A DNA stretch of 64,000 nucleotides, from NCBI GenBank assembly GCA_022496185.1, contig WTXG01000092.1, positions 62,001 to 126,000 of the forward strand, given 5' to 3'. Below are positions 21,932 to 34,001 of this stretch, one piece after another (position 1 is the stretch's first letter; every line of letters starts with the position of its first letter). The notes under the pieces were generated by a model. That model had not been told where the DNA came from. It saw only the letters and a list, made by a program, of their open reading frames with translations, and searched no databases. The position numbers and the translations under genes are program-made. This DNA comes from Multifurca ochricompacta. Taxonomy: Eukaryota > Basidiomycota > Agaricomycetes > Russulales > Russulaceae.

Positions 21932-23488
21932 CCAATGGCCTTTATCCCTCTAGTTTATTGTCCAGCACTTGAGGACTTATTCCCAGTGTGCACAGACCAA
22001 TTCCCTTGGCCCCCATGGGTATATAAGGGTGTCTGTTTCATCTCTTACACTTCAGAGTTTTCTTCAATCTCTGAAGTGTAAGTCCTATCTACTCTGCTTA
22101 CTACCTTACCAATAACTAACCATCTCTTGTAGATAACTTGTTCTAGGTGTGTAGTATAGCAATATAGAGTTTTCTTCAATCTCTGAAGTATAACTTGTTC
22201 TAGCTTAAACCACTAACTTCACAGTCAGTATGCTGCACCTCATGCCTGTTCGACACCACTGTAGCTTCTGCAATGCAAGCTGTTTTCTTTGGGCAAAATC
22301 AAGACATATGCCCCTGTGCCCAGCAGTGGAAGCAGTGCCCTTCCTTCATAAGGGTTTTCTTCTCGTCATCTGTAAGTGCTGCTCAAGCTTTAGTTCAGTC
22401 TGCCAAGGTATCCATGGCATTGGGGTCTCGTGGTGTAGTGGGCTTTACCCTGAATGCCACCTTCCATTGTTCTCGGGTTTTACCCTTCTTAGTGTCTATG
22501 CCAAAGTGCATCTGGAAGTCAAGGTAATCCTGCTGCTGTCTCCTAGCAGTGTTTGTCCACTGGTTCCATGTAGTGATTGTCAAGGGTTTTCATACCCATG
22601 CAGGTAAGTGCCATGGGTTTTGCCAGGTACGGGTATGGGTATATGGCTCCCAACCCATGGAAACCTGTACCTGCACAGCGGGTTTGGCAGGTATTGTCAA
22701 ACAATCATGCTGCTGGTTATACTGACTGTGGTTAGTAGTGGTTAGGCTAGAAAAGACAAGTATACTTCAGAGGTTGAAGAAACTTTATATTATTATTCTA
22801 TTGATCTAGAAAAGACAAGTATCTACAAGAGACGGTTAGTCAAAGGTAAAGTAGAAAGTATAGTAGAACTTACACTTCAGAGGTTGAAGAAACTCTGAAG
22901 TGAAAGAGATGAAACAGACACCCTTATATACCCATGGGGGCCAGGGGAAATGGTCTGTGCGCACTGGGAATAAGTCCACAAGTGCTGGACAATAAACAGA
23001 AGAGGGACAAAGGCCATTGGCCAAAGAGATATCACATGCCTACTGCACATTACTAAGTTCATCACCAATCAGCTGAGTAAGGGAGGAAAGAAATGTAATA
23101 AAGATAACATAAAAAGTCCAATACTCCGAAATCTAATCTAATCTTATCTACAGCTGAAGCGAACCTCAGATGCCTGAAGCATCTCCAGACATGTCCCATG
23201 TCAACATCCCTCCATGGTGAAGGCATTGATCATTAGTGGAAATGAGTTAAATGAGCACACTGCCATTCAAAATTGAATGAACATATCACCAGCCAGAGAT
23301 CCAACTTCTCTAACTCTCAAGCGCAGTTTGTGAGCTTTGCGTGCGAGTTGTAGATTTGCTTATGCAAGCTGAAATGCCTACTTCTGGCATGCTCACACCA
23401 CTTGCATCACTCTTGAGGTCGAGAACATGCTCATGTTGCATGGTGGGAAAGTGAGACTGGTGTACAAAGTCTCCAGATTCCAGCTCCT

Positions 23489-26400
23489 TCATTCCAGCAC
23501 TAGTCCAAATCCAGTTACCATGAGATCAAAAGATGATCTAGGCAGAGACTTTGTAAGGCCATCTGCCAGCATCTCTCCAGTGGGAGTTCGCACCAAGTCA
23601 ATCTGGTGTGATTCTACATACTCCCTAATGGCATGGTACTTTATCGGTATGTGCTTTGATCGCCTTCCTGTGACAGGGTTTAATGCAAGATCTACTGCAC
23701 CCTTATTGTCACAATGCAGTTGTATGGGTGAACTAACTTCATATCCCAATTCCTGCATGAACGTCCTATACCATGCAGCCTGATTTGAAGCCTCAGCAAG
23801 GCTCATATACTCGGCTTCTGTGGTGGACTGTGCTACTGTCTTCTGTTTCCTGGAGCACCAACTAATGGCTCCATTAGCAAGGAAAAAGACATAGCCAGAG
23901 GTGGAGTGACAGTCCTCTTGATCTCCCCATGAGGAATCCACAAAGCCATGAAGGCCAACTTCACCATTCCCTCCAGAATAGCACAACTTGTAGTCTTTTG
24001 TAGCATTTAGATAGGCTAAGACATACTTTGCTAGTTGCATGTGCTGCTGGGAAGGGTTGGAAGCAAATTGACTAAGGCGTGCAACAGCAAAACTAATGTC
24101 AGGTCTGCTTCCAATCTGCACCCAGAGCAGAGACCCCATTAACTGCTGATACCTCTTAATTTCAGAGGTAGATGCCTGGTCTTCAAACTTGACCAAATGA
24201 ACATCCATGCCAGAGGGTAGAGGAGTATATACTGGGTTGGAATCCCCCATTCCAAACCTCTCAACTATTGAGGATACATAGGCTGTCTGGTCGATATCCA
24301 GTGTCTTGTTAGGACAGTCCCTGGTGATGTTAACTCCAAGGTAGGACTGGATTTCGCCAAGATCGGTCATCTCATATCGGCTAGATAGAGAGTCCTTCAG
24401 CCATTGAATCTTCTTAGTAGAGGACCCAAGTATAGTGATGTCATCAACATATAAAATGACAAAAAGTGAACCATCCCCCTCTTGGTGATGATACACATAT
24501 ACTCCTGCATCAGAGTACGTCCGAGTAAAGCTCAGTTCATTGAGAACTGCATGGAATTGTAAGTTCCATGCTCGGGAAGCTTGTTTGAGGCCATACAGAG
24601 CCTTCTGTAGCCTACAAACTTTGGACTCTTGTCCAGCAATGATGAAACCAACAGGTTGCTCCATATAGATCTCCTCATCCAGATCGCCATGTAGGAATGC
24701 CAATTTGACATCCATTTGGTGGATTTCCCAATCCTCAAGCGCAGCCAACGCTAATAACAGTCTAAGAGACTCAAATCTGGTGACTGGGGAGAAAGTTTCA
24801 TTGAAGTCCACCCCCTCTATTTGGGTGAACCCTTTTGCTACAAGCCTAGCATGAAAGCATCCATCTGCTTTCAATTTAAAGACCCACTTGGACTTTACAG
24901 CCTTTCTACCTTCAGGAAGGTCTTCAAGGTGCCACACTTTAAGTTTTTCTAAGGCATCAATTTCATATTGACATGCCTCAAGCCAATCACTGGCATTATC
25001 AGACTCCATTGCTTCTTTAAAAGTAAGAGGATCCCTATAAGGCAATCCTGCAGCATTGAGTAGATCCATCTGACCAAGTCTGGAAGAACCCTGCACAAAC
25101 TCTGCATTATCCTTGTTGTAGAAGTGAGGATTCAGACGACAACTCCGATTGGGACGTGCAGTATCCAAGTCTAAATCTTCTTGGATTGCCCTATCTTGTC
25201 GTTCAGAGCATGGACTTGTCCTCTGAAAGTTGGGTTGAGGAAGTCTGCCTGCAATCCTTTCTGATTTTCTGATTGCATGGGTTCTTTTGGGAGGGGAGGA
25301 TGGTTCCATGACTTGTGATGGAGGGGTCTGATATATAGTCTGAGGTTGTGTGGTGTCCACATTATGTGTGGGTGTGGTAGGTGTTGACACAGGACGTGTC
25401 TGGAGATGCTTCAGGCATCTAAGGTTCGCTTCAGCTGTAGATTAGATTAGATTAGATTCCGGAGTATCGGACTTTTTATGTTATCTTTATTACATTTCTT
25501 TCTCACCTTACTCAGCTGATTAGTGATGGACTTAGTAATGCGCAGTAAGCATGTGATATCTCTTTGGCCAATGGCCTTTATCCCTCTCTGTTTATTGTCC
25601 GGCACTTGTGGACTTATTCCCAGTGCGCACAGACCATTTCCCCTGGCCCCCATGGGTATATAAGGGTGTCTGTTTTGTCTCTTACACTTCAGAGTTCTTC
25701 TAACCTCTGAAGCGTAAGTTCCTTCTACTTTACTCTCTACTACCTCTAGACTAACCTTGTATATAGACTTGTCTTTTCTAGGTCAGTAGTGTAGTAATAT
25801 CAGAGTTCTTCTAACCTCTGAAGCACTTGTCTTTTCTAGCCTAACCCGCTACTAACCACAGTTAGTATAACCAGCAGCATCATTGTTTGACAGTAGGCTG
25901 TGGTGGTAATTGAGGAGGTACGATGTCCTCCTGTTCCTCTTCCAGGTCTTCCTCATCTTGAGGAGCCTCAGGAACATGTGTAGCAGTTGCTGGTGGTGGC
26001 TGGACTGAGCCACCAGGTAAAGTAAATGAGCCACCTTCACTAGGTTGCTCTATAGGTTTATCTGCTCTGCTGTCCTTCACAGAGCAGGATGGAAAGGATC
26101 TCTCATCAAATGTAACATCTCTTGAAAAGATGAGAGACCGGGTATGACTATCCCAAAGTGTATAGCCCTTAGAAGTGGGCTCATACCTGACAAAGACGGC
26201 TTCCCTGGCTTTGGGATCTAACTTATGCTGCTTGCCCTCTGGAACATGATAGTAGGCTTTGCAACCAAAGACCTTAAAATACAAGACATCTGGTTTGTTC
26301 CCAACCAGAAGCTCAAGCGGAGTTTTCCACTTATTAGAACAGATGGGAGTTCTGTTATATATATGACATGCTGCCTCGACAGCACACTCCCAAAAACCAA

Positions 26401-26497
26401 GAGACAGGCCAGCATTGTGCAGCATGCTAGTGCCTTTTTCCATAATGGTTCTATTGAACCTCTCGGCCCTTCCATTCTGTTGTGGACTATATGGCAT
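23489..26497 (-). pseudogene. copia-3 partial Pol (integrase core to RNase H)
   Basis: Two open segments, 26497-25893 and 25381-23489, become one continuous frame when the solo LTR and one TSD copy are removed. The first begins at [15 protein letters not shown] (integrase Glu region). The second holds RT with YVDDI and an intact RNase H, ending GFGLVLE then stop. There are no frameshifts, unlike copia-1 and copia-2. Without gag and protease the element cannot be autonomous. Confidence 0.92.
25382..25892 (+). mobile_element. Solo copia LTR in copia-3 pol
   Basis: 511 bp, nearly identical to the copia-1 LTRs, TSD GTAGG (25377-25381, 25893-25897). It includes the putative intron (AAGC/GTAAGT) and the joined copy. 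It is a recent insertion followed by LTR-LTR recombination. Confidence 0.95.
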
Positions 26498-29247
26498 TGT
26501 GAGTTGTTAATAAGTGATCCTGGTTCCAAGGAGCAGTTAGAACCAGTGCCCAGGTCTCGCTTAAGAGTGCCACCCCATACTGTGGTGCTATGCTTCAGAA
26601 CCTAAGAAGGTCCTGCCTCTGTTGTGTGACTTTCTAGGTATAGTAAAGCTGTCTAGCGCAATCCTGCAACTAGACATAAGCTCTGGTAGACTAGCCAGAG
26701 TGTCTAGTGTAAACAAGACTGGGAGTCATGTCATGGAGGAGCCAACCACAAGTTCCATTAGAGACAAAGGGTGTATAGCCCTTCCTCTAATGCTGGTGGT
26801 GGAGTCCATGATTAAGCCCTAGATGATTGGGGCCATGACTAAGTAGATGTCTAGTCTGTCTCTGGTAGGGCGTGGTTACCCTACAAAGGCAACGGATACT
26901 TATGCCCAGAGATGAAGACTATATCTACTATGTATAGACTATAGTAGTGCAGCCTACTTGTATCGAGCCCAAGCATCATGGGAGTGACTACCCATGCCTT
27001 GTTCTAGACCCTAAACTCCACATGCAGGTCACTAAACCCAGCTTACAGATAGAGCCAAGCATTGACTGGACTTAAAGCCACAAGCTTCTGGCTATAGGCC
27101 TACTAAGACTATCTATGGGACAAAAATCCAGCTACAACTATGAAGTTACTAATACCTAGTGCGCACTCAAGGAGCTCAAGGTGTTTCACCCGCTTAGGGT
27201 CCCTCATCACCTTTTGCAAGAACCCTGAAGGGCTAGCCAAACAGTTCAGGATGAGCAGTAAACTGTGTCATCCTGTGGGGTGTTAAGGTGCACAGACTGT
27301 AAATAAGAAAGCTCACAGAAAAAAGCTTGTGGGAAAGATTTTGAAGCTTTTGAGAGCTTTGTGTGCGAAAGTGAGTTGGGCTGATTATGAACAAAGGGAA
27401 TTAATCAGTCAGTATGAGCAGCAGGGCCCATAACCTGTCAAACAATCATGCTGCTGGTTATACTGACTGTGGTTAGTAGCGGTTAGGCTAGAAAAGACAA
27501 GTATACTTCAGAGGTTGAAGAAACTCTATATTACTATTCTACTGACCTAGAAAAGACAAGTATCTACAAGAGACAGTTAGTCAAAGGTAAAGTAGAAAGT
27601 ATAGTAGAACTTACACTTCAGAGGTTGAAGAAACTCTGAAGTGAAAGAGACAAAACAGACACCCTTATATACCCATGGGGGCCAGGGGAAATGGTCTGTG
27701 CGCACTGGGAATAAGTCCACAAGTGCTGGACAATAAACAGAAGAGGGATAAAGGCCATTGGCCAAAGAGATATCACATGCCTACTGCACATTACTAAGTT
27801 CATCACCAATCAGCTGAGTAAGGGAGGAAAGAAATGTAATAAAGATAACATAAAAAGTCCGATACTCCGAAATCTAATCTAATCTTATCTACAGCTGAAG
27901 CGAACCTCAGATGCCTGAAGCATCTCCAGACATGTCCCGTGTCAACAGGTATAGGTGCCAATCATGCATTGACAAGATCAGTAGAAATTCTAAGATAAAA
28001 CACATCTGCAGCCACAAAAATAAAAGATCTCATCTGATGTATGCTATAGGGTATCTTTAAATATGTTCTAGTATTATTATATAAAATATCAAAGCAGATT
28101 AACGGTGCAATGTAAAATAAAAGTGTTATCAGTGATCCACTTCTTGAAAATCATGATGCACCTGTTTTATCAACATGCAACCAATTCTGCCAGTCTGGCA
28201 CTATCTAAAATACTCTCTAGACTACTTTAGACTATAATATAATCTAATTATCAAATTAGTTTACTGAAAAAAGGCCCACGTGTATCTACAAGCTGCATGG
28301 GGCAGCGACTACATTGCATCACATGGTGGTCTGACCTCCTTCCTATTAAGGAAGGTTGACTTAAATGCACAAGGACAGTTGCACTTGTATGAAATGAAAC
28401 CAGAATAATAAAATAATAATGTAAATAAAGGATCCTTTTAATCTTCTGAACATAAACCAACAATATTTGAGGGATCTTGAGTAGCCATAAATGAATGCAT
28501 TGTGTCCAAGTGCTTATCTCCTTGACCAGGATGGCCTGGGCCACTTATCCGAAATGCACAGAAACACAAAGAACAGTCATGCTTGTATAAAATTGAAACC
28601 AGAATAATAAAATAAAAATGGAATAATAAATTATCTTAATCTTATGAATATAAAATAGGAATTTTGAGGGATCTTGAGTAGCCATAAATGAATGCATTGT
28701 GTCCAAGTGCATATCTCCTTGACTGGGATGTCCTGGGCCGGATGTCTGAAATGTGTGATGCAAGTAAAGAACTTGCACGCATTTTCATGGGTGACCTGCG
28801 GGTAACCCGCGGGTTACCCATACCTGTCACTATGGGTATGGGTACGGGTACAGGTACCAACAAGGATACCCCAGGGTTACCCCTGCCAATCACTAGTTCC
28901 ATGACTCAGGGTGATGGAATTGAATGATATTTTTCACCAGGGGATTGGGTAGTCCCTGGGAGAAGAGGTCAAGTGTGGCCTCTTTGTTCACATTGTACCC
29001 CACTCACTTAGCCAGATTGTGAAACTTGGCTACATATCCATCCAAGTTGCCTCTTTCCATTTTCAGAGTTTTTAACTCTCTGGCAGCCTTCTGTTTGGCC
29101 TGCCCATCTGTGAAGGTGTCTTTAAATCTTTGCGCCACTACATCCCACAGATCTTCATCTGTGGTTCTTGTTGACACAAGTGTAGTGCTGCACAATGCAA
29201 CTCTCACATGACCTTGGTATATAAGGTTATGCTCCATGTAGAACCCA

Positions 29248-29321
29248 GGCCATGTAGCTCAGTGGTTAGAGCGCTGGACCCGGATTGTCCAGAGGTCTTG
29301 GGTTCAATCCCCAACGTGGCC
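29248..29321 (+). tRNA. tRNA-like sequence in TRIM LTR 1 (probably a Pol III promoter)
   Basis: 74 nt fold as a cloverleaf: acceptor GGCCATG/CGTGGCC, D-arm GCTC...GAGC, T-arm TTGGG-TTCAATC-CCCAA, variable loop AGGTC. The A box TAGCTCAGTGG and B box GGTTCAATCCC are intact. The anticodon arm is unusual: six pairs (CTGGAC/GTCCAG) around CCGGATT with no U at position 33, so the anticodon is unclear and a decoding tRNA is doubtful. Confidence 0.6.
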
Positions 29322-29376
29322 ATTCCTTTTCTAGAGCGTGGGTTAGGGTCTTACTTAAGGTCCCTTTGCCGGAGTG

Positions 29377-29886
29377 TGTTGAACACAGGACGTGTTCAGT
29401 GATGCTTCAGGCATCAGGAGATTAGATTAGCTACTTTGTGGACTAGATTAGATATCAGAGTTTTGGACTATTTACCATATCATTATTACTTTCTTTCTCA
29501 CTTTCCGCAGTAGCTGACTGATGTACCTTAGTAATGATGCACAAGCATGTGATTCCTTACTGGCCAATGGCCTTATTCCCTCTTGTTTATTATTTGGACT
29601 TTGTCTGGCACTTGAGGACTTATTCCCAGTGCACAGACCATCCCTTAGGAAGTATATAAGGGTGTCTGTTTCGTCTCTTACACTTCAGAGTTTTCTTCAT
29701 CTCTGAAGTGTAAGTCCTCCCTACTCTACTACCTTACCTATAACTAACTGTCTCTTGTAGATAACTTGTTTCTAGGTGTGTAGTATAGTAATAGAGAGTT
29801 TTCTTCATCTCTGAAGTATAACTTGTTTCTAGCCTCACCCGCTAACCCTTCACAGTCAGTATGCTGCACACCTTGCCTGTTTCACA
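29377..29886 (+). mobile_element. Solo copia-type LTR in TRIM LTR 1
   Basis: 510 bp with TSD GAGTG (29372-29376, 29887-29891). It is a diverged lineage (TGTTGAACACAGG...TTTCACA). The leader has the cleanest case of the intron plus joined-copy arrangement (intron 29710-29760, copy 29795-29832). Confidence 0.94.
29710..29760 (+). other. Putative LTR intron (51 nt), exact joined copy at 29795-29832
   Basis: Exon 29687-29709 ends CTCTGAAGT; donor GTAAGT; CTAAC at 29744-29748; acceptor cttgtAG at 29760; exon 29761-29775 is ATAACTTGTTTCTAG. The 38 nt at 29795-29832 equal the two exons joined, with no mismatch. Confidence 0.7.
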
Positions 29887-30075
29887 GAGTGCATGTGGGC
29901 CAACATGGTAGCAGCATGTCATCTACTCTGTGCCTTTGACCCCCTAGAAAGGAAATTGGGAGAGTTTGCATGCACGGTTGCATGTGCGTGGGGGTGTGTT
30001 GACACAAGTGTAGTGCCGCACAATGCAACTCTCACATGACCTTGGTATATAAGGTTATGCTCCATGTAGAACCCA

Positions 30076-30149
30076 GGCCGTGTAGCTCAGTGGTTAGAGC
30101 ACCGGACCCGGATTGTCCAGAGGTCTTGGGTTCAATCCCCAACGTGGCC
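30076..30149 (+). tRNA. tRNA-like sequence in TRIM LTR 2
   Basis: Same 74-nt cloverleaf as 29248-29321 with intact A and B boxes. The anticodon stem has a mismatch (CCGGAC/GTCCAG), so it is less tRNA-like. It is probably promoter sequence rather than a tRNA gene. Confidence 0.5.
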
Positions 30150-30396
30150 ATTCCTTTTCTAGAGCATGGGTTAGGGTCTTACTTAAGGTCCCTTTGCCAG
30201 AGTGTGTGTGGGCCAACAGTTCTGGTTCCAGCTGTAACCCTATTGTTCAACCACTTGATTTGTTCCATGGTCCAATCATCAATGGCATCTCCTCTAATTA
30301 ATGAAAGGAAGGTGTTGGTGTGTTGGAAGGGGTTAACGATTTGTGGGACATTGTGGTTGAAGTTTTTAAACATCTCAAAATCAAGCATAAACTTCT

Positions 30397-31512
30397 TGTG
30401 ATGATTCCAGGACTGGGTGAAGCATCAGAGATCATGTGTCCTTTTCTTATTTTTGATTGATTGTTGTGACTTGCTGATGGACATTAACTCCCATATGACA
30501 TGCTTATGAAGGACCTATTACTATACTTTGATCTGCTTACTGATTTGCTTACTGAGCTTACTAGTTTGCTTAGAGATCAACTTAGAGGGCACAACCCCTC
30601 TCCCTTCTTTATCATTCTGGGGTATTCTACTGTACAACCATTAGAATACCTAGCACATGTTCCAGTAGCTACCAGAATCTCCTTCATAGCATAGCACATG
30701 TATATAAATCCTAGTAACACCTGAACAAGACCTTAAGTCTATTCTTCTGTATCCAATACAGGTGCTTTGGGACTTACTTCATTGTTTTTGAACATTCCAC
30801 TTGAAACCTTTAAGCCACACCTTGAAGGAACTTCAACCCCTGAAACTTGTGGCAGGACTTAGCATCACTGCTCGACTTCACCTTGTGCCTGTGCCCTTTG
30901 ACTGACATAACTGTCAAACAATCATGCTGCTGGTTATACTGACTGTGGTTAGTAGTGGTTTAGGCTAGAAAAGACAAGTAACTTCAGAGGTAGAAGGAAC
31001 TCTATATTACTACACTACTGACCTAGAAAAGACAAGTACTACATAGAGCATTAGTCTAAAGGAAGTAGAGAGTAAACTAAATGGGACTTACACTTCATGA
31101 AGTGTAAGAGACAAAACAGACACCCTTATATACCCCAAGGGATGGTCTGTGTGCACTGGGAATAAGTCCACAAGTGCCAGACAATAAACAATGAGGGACT
31201 AAGGCCATTGGCCAACAAAGAGTCACATGCTTACTGCGCATTACTAAGTACATCACTAATCAGCTGAGTAAGGTGAGAAAGAAATGTAATAAAGATATCG
31301 TAAAAAGTCCAAAACTCCGGAACCTAATCTAATCTTATCTACAGCTAAAGCGATCCTTAGATGCCTGAAGCATCTCCAGACATGTCCTGTGTCAACAATA
31401 ACTAGACTCAAGTCGACTTGACTTGATTAGCTTTGACTTGATAGAGGTCCTTGAACCTTGCCAGATGACCTGGACCCTGAATCTCAACACAGCAGCACAC
31501 CTTGCTGTGACA
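30397..31512 (+). mobile_element. Solo gypsy-type LTR split by a copia LTR
   Basis: TGTGATGATTCC to GCTGTGACA, perfect TSD CTTCT (30392-30396, 31513-31517), 625 bp net. TATA at about 30700 (tgtatataaatcc) gives plus orientation. It lies in the gypsy-R gag; the KK-F codons resume on each side. The parent family is not otherwise present. Confidence 0.88.
30912..31397 (-). mobile_element. Solo copia-type LTR
   Basis: 486 bp, TSD ATAAC (30907-30911, 31398-31402). The upstream leader hairpin is shortened to cttcatgaag, while the downstream joined copy keeps the full-length exon. The junction (AAGT/TACTTG) is the same in intron-flanking exons and copy. Confidence 0.93.
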
Positions 31513-34001
31513 CTTCTTGCTCTGAGAGTGATCCCCAGCAAAGGTTGTTGGCAGGACTCCCAAAAGGTGTCCTGATGGTGGAGGTAGGTTCTGAATTGGA
31601 GCAGGGGGAGTGGGGTCAGGCAGTTGTGCTGCAATGGTAGACATGGTCAGGTAAACAATAGTCAGGGTGTTGGAGGTCTGTCATGTAATCTGGGGAGATA
31701 CCAAAGCAGCTCTACTGAACATGGTGATCTCAGGTGCAACTGTTGGAGCTGTAAAACTAGTGGCTATGACTCATGTGTCTTTGCTGTTTTCTTTGATGTA
31801 TTCTTCAGGTTCTGAGTCTGTGACAATGGCTAGAGGATTCTCTCTCCAAGGTCCTAAGCTGTACTCTGGTGGGGCAGGTCCTGTGGTGACCCAGGAACAA
31901 TGGCTTCTAGAGTAACAGATACAGTACCAAACCCATTTCTGTTTGTTGTATTCAACTGGCTGGTACTGGTCATCATGATAGATTAGTGATGTGCCTGGCC
32001 TGGCTCAAAGCTGGAAGCCAGGCCAAGCCAGGCCATTGTGACAGCCCAGCAAGGGCTTTGGCCTGGCTCAGAGAAACTAAAAGCCAAAGCTGCCAGCTCA
32101 GGCCATGGCTTTCAACAGCACATACAAGTGCAATAGCAATCATCAAAATCAGTAGAAATCTGATCACAAAGTGGTTGATTTGGGTCATGTGATCATGTTT
32201 ATCATGGCATTTCAAACTATTTCTTCAATATAGCTTTGTGATATGTAACACACTAAGTCAGATTTGGATTAGCTGAACTATAACTACTGGTTATATGTCA
32301 TAAAATTTTCTCTGCCAAAAGCCATGGCTTGGGCCAAGCTGTCTGTGGTGGCTTTGGCTTGGCCCAGACTTCAGGAAAGCTGGAGCCACCTCAGGCCAAG
32401 CCAAAGCCATGGCTTTTGGGCCAAGCTGGGCCTAGTGATTGGCAGGGGTAACCCTGGGGTATCCTCGTTGGTACCTGTACCCGTACCCATACCCATAGTG
32501 ACGGGTACAGGTAACCCACGGGTTACCTGTGGGTCACCTGTGAAAATGTGTGCAAGTTCTTTACTTGCATCATGCATTTCAGATACCCAGCCTGGGACTT
32601 CCTGGACCAAGAAGATACACAACACATTCATTTGTGGCTGCTTAAGATCCCTCAATGACTCTTATTCTATGTTCAGAAGATTAAGATAATTCATTATTCC
32701 ATTTTTATTTTATTATTCTGCTTTCAATTTTATACAAGCACAACTAAAATACAGTATACAGAGATGATTAGATAGGATGTTATAGAACATTGGTGAAAAG
32801 CCTGTCAGATAACCACACAGAATGCAAAATAATTTGATGAACACATAGCAATTTGCAGGGGTAACCCCTGGATAATTGTTTTGATACCTGGGTTACCCAT
32901 AAAATGAAATGCATGCAAGTTCTTTACTTGCATCGCACATTTCAGACATCCAGCCTGGGACATCCCAGTCAAGGAGATATGCACTTGGACACAACGTGTT
33001 ATGACCCTACTCTTTTTCCTGACCCTGCACACCATGCCTTATTCTTTGCACCATCCTTGACTTTCCCCTTCTCTGGACCACTCCCTGATGCCCTTGGTAT
33101 GCTGCCTTGGGACCTTCCTGATGCCTGTGGCCTGTGTGCCCAGGACCTTACCCTGATGCCTGTGACCTGCTGCTCACAGGACCAACCTCCCTTGCCACCA
33201 TTTACACCTAACCTGATGGTAGTTCTGCTGCTATACTGTTGGATGTACATCACCCTTCCTTATTGCCTTGGCTTATGCCTTGGCCAGTACCCCTGTCCCT
33301 GTGCTTGACACCCATAGGATCTCTGACACTGTCCCTGCCAAACCTGACTCTGCACACAAGACAACTTTGGCTTGCATTTGCCCCTCCAGACCACATGACC
33401 TGTAGGCACATGACATGGACTCAAAGCCATGACCTGTCATGTGACCCTTGACCACATGACCTCAGACCATGTGACCCCTTTGACCATGTGACCTTGGGCT
33501 TTGATCATGACCCCTTAGATCATCTGACCCATCAGTCACTTGACCCTCTTCTCTGACTCCTGTGGGAGTATTCCCACACTGATCTGACTCCTGTGGGACC
33601 TGTCATTTCCCCATTTGCCCCTGACCCTGGTGGGAATCCTCCCACACTGATATGACTCCTGTGGGGCTGCCCCACATGATTATGCTTCTGATAAGGCTTA
33701 TCCTTATCATGGACTATATTTGACATCTTATCTGCTATTGGATGATAAGGACTCTGACCCTGTTCCTGATTAGCTACAAACCAGACCCTCATACAGTATA
33801 TAAGACCCTGTAGACAGTTTGTACACCCCTAGATTTACCTCTTGGGCCTTCAGCCTAGAGATCTTAGACCCCAGATCTATCAAAGCCTTTTCCCCTTCTT
33901 TTGCCCTTTGAGATCCTACAGGGACCCCCATTGCCTCTGGCAATGGGTGTGTACCCTTCCTTTTGAACCTTCTGCCGCTCTATAGGGCTTCAGCCACTCA
34001 G

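Larger units (their letters stand above)
20612..22253 (+). mobile_element. Truncated copia, RNase H end plus 3' LTR
   Basis: Begins inside RNase H and keeps the 3' UTR and a 3' LTR of about 510 bp net (21225-22253), which is itself split by a 517-bp insertion at 21415-21931. The LTR is a diverged lineage compared with copia-1. Its leader has a putative intron 22078-22132 and an exact joined copy at 22166-22203. Confidence 0.9.
22695..27947 (-). mobile_element. copia-3, internally deleted Ty1/copia element
   Basis: LTRs 22695-23206 (3') and 27435-27947 (5'), perfect TSD GGTAT (22690-22694, 27948-27952). The leader and primer site (GGTTATGGGCCCTGCTGC, 27434-27417 on the minus strand) are kept. 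A deletion joins the leader directly to mid-integrase at about 26500, removing gag, protease and the integrase N-terminus. A solo LTR sits in pol at 25382-25892. Confidence 0.95.
22571..28895 (+). mobile_element. hAT-2 non-autonomous element carrying copia-3
   Basis: Termini TAGTGATTGTCAAGGG and CCCCTGCCAATCACTA, with perfect 8-bp TSD GTTCCATG (22563-22570, 28896-28903). Without copia-3 it is about 1.07 kb. The interior is AT-rich tandem units. Subterminal regions carry GGTACGGGTA-type words at both ends and a 20-bp palindrome GGGTAACCCGCGGGTTACCC near 28800. It encodes no transposase. Confidence 0.93.
29169..30218 (+). mobile_element. TRIM: miniature LTR element with tRNA-like gene in each LTR
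   Basis: Two LTRs start TGTTGACACAAGTG and end GGGCCAACA, each 222 bp net (29169-29905 minus a solo LTR; 29997-30218), separated by only 91 bp (29906-29996). Perfect TSD GTTCT (29164-29168, 30219-30223). The interior starts with TGGTAGCAGCATG, a tRNA 3'-end type primer site, and ends with a purine run GTGGGGGTG. There is no coding capacity, so it depends on other elements. The LTR has TATA (gtatataagg) upstream of a tRNA-like sequence. Confidence 0.9.

Noticed and set aside
28798..28890. Telomere-like repeats (gggttaccc)
   Set aside because: Short palindromic words inside the hAT-2 terminus, not tandem TTAGGG arrays, and present in every hAT-2 copy.
29248..29321. A functional decoding tRNA gene
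   Set aside because: The cloverleaf and Pol III boxes are good, but the anticodon arm has an extra pair, lacks U33 and gives no clear anticodon. It is repeated in both LTRs of a TRIM, so it is better read as a promoter module.
31392..31644. Separate small minus-strand genes
   Set aside because: They are gypsy-R gag running into LTR sequence at 31512 and 31397; the TSDs explain the frame breaks.
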